Shown here in pieces: positions 49,353 through 53,168 of a stretch of 53,168 nucleotides of DNA (positions are counted from its first letter, which is position 1; the number at the start of each line of letters is the position of its first letter). The DNA lies in NCBI GenBank assembly GCA_038257245.1, contig JBBSJL010000005.1:1-53168 (forward strand), given 5' to 3'. This DNA is from JAGQNP01 sp038257245 (GTDB lineage Bacteria > Patescibacteriota > Saccharimonadia > Saccharimonadales > JACQNP01). Below the pieces are notes generated by a model. The model ran no database searches. It had not been told where the DNA came from and worked only from the letters and a program-made list of their open reading frames with translations. The position numbers and the translations under genes are program-made.

Positions 49353-49455
49353 AAATTAACTACAAACTCCCCTAATTCTAAGCTTTAGCATCTAGAGATA
49401 ATAATAACATAATTTATGCGGTGTAACTGATAATTAATGTAAAATCTTTGCGCTG

Positions 49456-49527
49456 TGCGCGAGAGGACATGAACCCACACGAGTTTGCTCTCACTAGCTC
49501 ATTAAAGACTAGAGCCAACACTCGCGC
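49456..49527 (-). pseudogene. tRNA-Leu relic lacking the D-arm
   Basis: The acceptor strands GCGCGAG and CTCGCGC match tRNA-Leu at 47286-47372 exactly, and the variable and T arms are similar (GAGAGCAAACTC, then GGGTTCATGTCC). The whole D-arm is missing, the T-stem is mispaired, and the 3' end reads CAG instead of CCA. The anticodon region (TTTAATG) suggests a former UAA anticodon. The surrounding 210-base gap has no other gene. Confidence 0.75.
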
Positions 49528-49563
49528 ATATTAGGTTAGGTACTCATCAGAGCTGTGACCAAG

Positions 49564-51345
49564 CTATTTGTTAACTTTTGCTTCTAGGATTTGCCACTGT
49601 GTGATATTTGAATACCTGTCAGTGGCTCCATTCATTTGTTTTGGGTTAAAGTTGTAGACTTTCCCCCTGGTAACATATAAATACCTGGGCTGATACAAAA
49701 CAAGTGCAGGGGCATCATTTCGCCAATTTTCTAAGAATGGCTTGTATTTGATAGCACGAATTGCTGGATCGCTTCTAGTTCGTCCTGCTTCTAACGATTT
49801 GTCAGCTGTTGCCGATTTGTATTCGGCAAAGTTTGACCGATTGGCAGCCCTAATATCAGCCTGTGAACTGTGCCAATAAGGGAATACGTCTGGGTCAAGC
49901 CCTAGAGAAATACCATAAAGCAATACCTCATATTCATGACGGGCTATTGTACTTTCAAGCTCGTCGTTGGTTTGCAAGTATGCTTTAAGATCTACTCCAA
50001 TGAGCTTCCACTGCTCCTGTAACTTTTGAGATACATACGTATATTCGCTAGTATTCCTGGAGAAAAGTCTAATTGATAAGGTTGTTTTGTCCTTAGACCT
50101 GATGCCATTATTGCCAATTTTCCACCCAGCTTCGTCAAGCAACTTATTGGCAGCATCAATATTATAGTTTAGCTGTGTAATGTTTGGATCGTAGCCTAAG
50201 TGCGATTTTAAAAGAGGACTGTCTGAAACAACCACAGGGTATTGTAGTCCTCCTATTATGTCAGCAGGTTTTGATGCTTGTAGTAATGCCTGCCTGACCT
50301 TTGGATCACTTAATACTCCTTCGCTATTTTTCAGAAATACCACCACCTGACCAGTCAAGGGTATATTATGCTCAGTCACAAATTCCTGGTCACCTAATTG
50401 ATCAGAAATGGTGTCCAGCCCACTCATAGCATTCAGTTCTTGATTTTTAAAACTCTTGAGCATTAACTCTTCATTCCTGAATGATTTAATAATAAACCTC
50501 TGTATTTTTGGTTCGCCTCTGTAAAAATTACCATTTGAAACAAGCCCTATTTGCTCTATTCGATCTTCGACATTATTGCCACTAACTTGGATTTTATCTA
50601 GTTTGAATGGCCCAGACCCTACGGGCTCAATAGTGTTAAACCTTGCCGATCTTAGTTGAGATGCGGGAATCATCTCTAACTTATTCTTAGGTACAATCCC
50701 ATTGATCAGGGAATATGGGAATGAGCTGAGCACATTTGGTAAAGTAAACGTAACTGTTGATTCATCTTTTGATTCAACCTTAATACCTTGCCAACTTGAT
50801 AACAGAGGTGATTTAGCGTCGGGGTTTTGGATAGTTCTATAGGTAAATACAACATCTTGTGCTGTTAAAGATTGACCGTCGTGCCATTTTAGGTCTGGCT
50901 TCAGTTTAATAGTGTATATTATTCCAGTTTCGTCCACAGACCATGACTCCGCTAGGTCACTTACCAAATTATTGTTTTCATCATACCTAAGTAACCCTGA
51001 AAATATCAAACCTGAAACACTATTATCTACTGCGCCTGATGCGTATATCGGATTAGCATTGGTGAAAGCTCCTATAATACCCTCAGAATAAACACCTCCG
51101 TCTATGGCGACCGTACTTTGATAATCTTTACTTAATTGCCTAGTTTGATAGGCTATGCCAGCCATACAAAATAACATAAGAACAATCCAGCCTATAACAA
51201 ACCGGCGAACATCGATAAGTCTTGTAAGCCGGCGGATAAAGTGTCGCTCGAAATGTTCTTCGGCCTGTACGCCAATATCTTCTACTTGACGTTTTTTCCC
51301 ACGATATTTTCTCCGCCAACGCAATTTAGTTGTACGATTAATCAT
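49564..51345 (-). CDS. family 5 extracellular solute-binding protein (OppA/DppA-like)
   Basis: This 593-residue peptide-binding-type protein has a long basic cytoplasmic tail, one membrane helix (about 49-67) and the SBP_bac_5 domain: LAESWSVDETGIIYTIKLKP, then WHDGQSLTAQDVVFTY, and the later VRQALLQASKP. These proteins deliver peptides to ABC importers. No permease or ATPase gene is nearby. It is anchored by an uncleaved helix, not by a lipobox. It lies 14 bases after secG. Peptide capture would fit an organism that cannot make amino acids. Confidence 0.92.
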   Translation of the reverse strand: MINRTTKLRWRRKYRGKKRQVEDIGVQAEEHFERHFIRRLTRLIDVRRFVIGWIVLMLFCMAGIAYQTRQLSKDYQSTVAIDGGVYSEGIIGAFTNANPIYASGAVDNSVSGLIFSGLLRYDENNNLVSDLAESWSVDETGIIYTIKLKPDLKWHDGQSLTAQDVVFTYRTIQNPDAKSPLLSSWQGIKVESKDESTVTFTLPNVLSSFPYSLINGIVPKNKLEMIPASQLRSARFNTIEPVGSGPFKLDKIQVSGNNVEDRIEQIGLVSNGNFYRGEPKIQRFIIKSFRNEELMLKSFKNQELNAMSGLDTISDQLGDQEFVTEHNIPLTGQVVVFLKNSEGVLSDPKVRQALLQASKPADIIGGLQYPVVVSDSPLLKSHLGYDPNITQLNYNIDAANKLLDEAGWKIGNNGIRSKDKTTLSIRLFSRNTSEYTYVSQKLQEQWKLIGVDLKAYLQTNDELESTIARHEYEVLLYGISLGLDPDVFPYWHSSQADIRAANRSNFAEYKSATADKSLEAGRTRSDPAIRAIKYKPFLENWRNDAPALVLYQPRYLYVTRGKVYNFNPKQMNGATDRYSNITQWQILEAKVNK

Positions 51346-51359
51346 GTTAGAAAATAGAA

Positions 51360-51572
51360 CTAGATAACACTAAGAAGCAAGGCCGCTGAAAAAATAAATG
51401 CAACTATTATTGTAATTTGGTGCAATGTTTTGTCAGAACCGCGTCTAATTGTATTAACTTCGCCCCCACCTCCTCCTAAGCCTGCACCTAATGAAGCACC
51501 TCTAGTTTGGATTAAAATCAAAATAGTTAGGATGACTGCAGCTACTATTGATGCGTAATTATAAATACTCAT
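51360..51572 (-). CDS. secG: protein translocase subunit SecG
   Basis: SecG assists SecYEG translocation. The 70-residue protein has two helices (about 7-22 and 49-69) and the typical middle TRGASLGAGLGGGGGE. It overlaps the holin-like gene by 4 bases. Confidence 0.93.
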   Translation of the reverse strand: MSIYNYASIVAAVILTILILIQTRGASLGAGLGGGGGEVNTIRRGSDKTLHQITIIVAFIFSAALLLSVI

Positions 51573-51934
51573 TTTTCCTCCAATATGGTTGTCACTAGGT
51601 AGTTTACCAAGCCAATGACCATACCCGCAAGCATTGCAGCTCCAAAATTATCTACTTCTAGGGGTGGGTATACCCAGCTGACAAACAAAACCATTAGCCC
51701 GTTTATTACAATCATGAATAGTCCCAAGCTAAATAGAATGGCCGGTAGCGATAGGATCACAACCAGAGGTTTAATTATTACATTTACAATCGCCAGGATC
51801 ATTCCGGCAACAATTACTACTCCAAGTCCACTATCGTATGTAATTTTCTGTGCTAGAAAGCCCGCAGCCATCCATAAACCTAAGCTGCAAACAAACCATC
51901 GAATAATAAACCTACTGAGCGGTCCTCTGTGCAT
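51569..51934 (-). CDS. phage holin family 4-like membrane protein
   Basis: This 121-residue protein has four helices and matches the PF04020-type pattern (VKPLVVILSLPAILFSLGLF, then MVIGLVNYLV). Despite the family name, these are common chromosomal membrane proteins of unknown function. Its end overlaps the secG start by 4 bases. It begins 15 bases after pepP ends. Confidence 0.85.
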   Translation of the reverse strand: MHRGPLSRFIIRWFVCSLGLWMAAGFLAQKITYDSGLGVVIVAGMILAIVNVIIKPLVVILSLPAILFSLGLFMIVINGLMVLFVSWVYPPLEVDNFGAAMLAGMVIGLVNYLVTTILEEK

Positions 51935-51949
51935 GAATGCTATTTTAAG

Positions 51950-53164
51950 CTAGTAGAGTTCCCTAGACAAGCTTTTGCTTAATATTTCTGGGGGACCACT
52001 TGGCTTAATCACTACATCATCTTCGATTCTGACCCCTATCGACTCTTCTGGAATATATATGCCAGGCTCTACGGTGATTACCATATTTGTAGCCAACGGC
52101 AAATCATATTTAGCCACATCATGCGTATCAAGCCCTAAATGATGAGACGTAGCATGTGGAAAATATTTTCTAACGTTTTGTCGATTAATAGTTTTTATTA
52201 GTCTGAGTTCGACTAGTTTCTCCCCCATAAATTGTTCTATTAACTTTTCATAATTCTTTATGGTTGTCCCCGCCTTCAATTGGCTAAAAGCAAAGTCTTG
52301 TACTTGAGAGACCTTATCATAAACTTCATGTTGACGTTTTGTGGGCTCACCGCGAGCATAAGTACGTGTTATATCACTGGCATAATTGTAATACTCTGCG
52401 CCGGCGTCAATTAACACTAGATTATTTGGCTGTAGATTATCGCTATTATTAACATAGTGCAGGGTGCAGGCGTTCTTACCTGAACCGACGATCGGTGAAT
52501 ACGCATGAACCGTATTTTGTTCTATAAATTCTTTGTCAATAATTCTTTGAATGTCACGTTCTGTCTTTAGTAAATGAATCTTGCTTTTTACTAAATCAAA
52601 TGCATTGACAGAAACTTTTACAGCCATTTTTATGGCCTCGATTTCCTCGGGCTGTTTTATCATTCTAAGCTCAACCATTTGCGACCTGACGTCCGTAACA
52701 ACAGCCTTACTCTTCAACTTCTTTAATAGGCTTAACCTTGCCGGGTTAGTGTAGATTCCATGAGTAGTCTCGTACAACCTAGGGGCCCCCAGGGTATTCA
52801 CATTACCTGACCCTCTTAGAGTTGTATCTAGTTTTTGCCACCCTTCTTTTTGTGAATAAACATCGTCGACACCCGACAAGACCTGTAGACTTGAAAAATC
52901 TAACGAACCCTCAAATACTTCTTTGCTTTTATTACGAGGTGGCGCTATTAGGTAGCTTGAATTACCATCAATAACCAAAACAATATCTGGCTCATTGATG
53001 CCCGTAAGGTACCAAAAGTTGCTATCTTGTCTGAACGGATATGTAACATCTCCGTTACGCTGAAGAACACCGTTCGCCGTGACTACTATGGGGTGACTAT
53101 TGCCGACTTCGGTACGCAGCTTCAGACGATTATTTATGAAGAATGTTGATGTAAATTTACTCAT
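51950..53164 (-). CDS. pepP: Xaa-Pro aminopeptidase (M24)
   Basis: PepP removes an N-terminal residue preceding proline. The N-terminal creatinase-like domain (about 1-160) is followed by the M24 pita-bread domain. Metal ligands are visible: Asp in LIDAGAEYYNYASDITRTY (two Asp), His in FPHATSHHLGLDTHD, Glu in TVEPGIY, and Glu in GVRIEDDVV. Length is 404 residues. The ATG is 4 bases from the window edge, so the upstream signals are not visible. With the OppA-like protein it fits peptide use. Confidence 0.95.
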   Translation of the reverse strand: MSKFTSTFFINNRLKLRTEVGNSHPIVVTANGVLQRNGDVTYPFRQDSNFWYLTGINEPDIVLVIDGNSSYLIAPPRNKSKEVFEGSLDFSSLQVLSGVDDVYSQKEGWQKLDTTLRGSGNVNTLGAPRLYETTHGIYTNPARLSLLKKLKSKAVVTDVRSQMVELRMIKQPEEIEAIKMAVKVSVNAFDLVKSKIHLLKTERDIQRIIDKEFIEQNTVHAYSPIVGSGKNACTLHYVNNSDNLQPNNLVLIDAGAEYYNYASDITRTYARGEPTKRQHEVYDKVSQVQDFAFSQLKAGTTIKNYEKLIEQFMGEKLVELRLIKTINRQNVRKYFPHATSHHLGLDTHDVAKYDLPLATNMVITVEPGIYIPEESIGVRIEDDVVIKPSGPPEILSKSLSRELY

Positions 53165-53168
53165 ATCC

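Noticed and set aside
1..53168. CRISPR arrays, insertion sequences, rRNA operons
   Set aside because: No regularly spaced repeats, transposase genes or rRNA stretches were seen on either strand.

Overview
The window looks like a piece of a Candidatus Saccharibacteria (TM7, Patescibacteria/CPR) chromosome. This rests on protein character, not on a 16S gene or a database search. Genes are compact and mostly on the minus strand, and coding DNA is A+T-leaning. UGA is used as a stop. The tRNA genes encode CCA. There is a simple peptidoglycan set (Ddl, a membrane-anchored MurF-like ligase), RNase J, a DEVD-box RNA helicase, HtpX/LemA, a LigA-type ligase, NDH-2, FAD-linked GlcD-type oxidases and many small lineage-specific proteins. 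Biosynthetic pathways are nearly absent.

Layout. 1-104 is a tRNA-like scar. 105-3797 holds RNase J, tRNA-Gln and a DEAD-box helicase. 3933-5838 holds a cytochrome b5-like protein divergent from a heme-b membrane protein, and a repeat-rich surface protein. 5895-10484 is redox-centred: a membrane protein of unknown role, a GlcD-type oxidase, NDH-2, and a nickel superoxide dismutase with its maturation protease. 10533-15173 is an information-processing block (rpmF, nusB, NUDIX, rnc, rpsP, khpA, trmD and one unknown). 15305-20045 holds a Tat-like protein, leuS and an HD-superfamily protein. 20157-25835 holds an aminotransferase, ddl, a murF-like gene, an alpha/beta hydrolase and a secreted protein. 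25975-27924 is a small G+C-richer island bounded by a 12-bp repeat of the tRNA-Ala 3' end. 28174-33242 holds ligA, a membrane protein, htpX, lemA and a shortened TrpC-like barrel linked to tRNA-Leu. 33253-37009 holds tRNA-Cys, small unknown proteins, a quinone oxidoreductase, a DUF1801 protein and a NUDIX protein. 37093-40994 is a metal-resistance operon (CsoR-like repressor, SHOCT protein, DUF5676-like protein, extracytoplasmic protein, CopB-type ATPase) with its operator. 41170-47125 holds an SDR, a coiled-coil protein, an MFS transporter, tRNAs, MazG, a slipin and two unknown proteins. 47286-53164 holds tRNA-Leu, a frameshifted membrane-protein gene, a second GlcD-type oxidase, a tRNA-Leu relic, an OppA-like protein, secG, a holin-like protein and pepP.

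How the genes fit together. NDH-2 and the two FAD-linked oxidases could feed electrons into a short respiratory chain, as proposed for environmental Saccharibacteria; no terminal oxidase is in the window. NiSOD, the cytochrome b5/heme-b pair and the metal exporter suit an oxygen-exposed life. Peptidoglycan genes sit together, as do translation and RNA-processing genes.

Three observations stand out. First, a 1.95-kb tRNA-Ala-integrated island carries a resolvase-type HTH protein and a HEPN-like protein but no integrase, and its composition suggests an actinobacterial (possibly host) source. Second, about a dozen genes have a -10 element only 5-9 bases before the start codon, which predicts widespread leaderless mRNAs. 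Third, there are unusual losses in core parts: a LigA without zinc-finger cysteines, an HD protein whose HD is SD, and a tRNA-Cys lacking both the D-loop GG and the T-loop TT.
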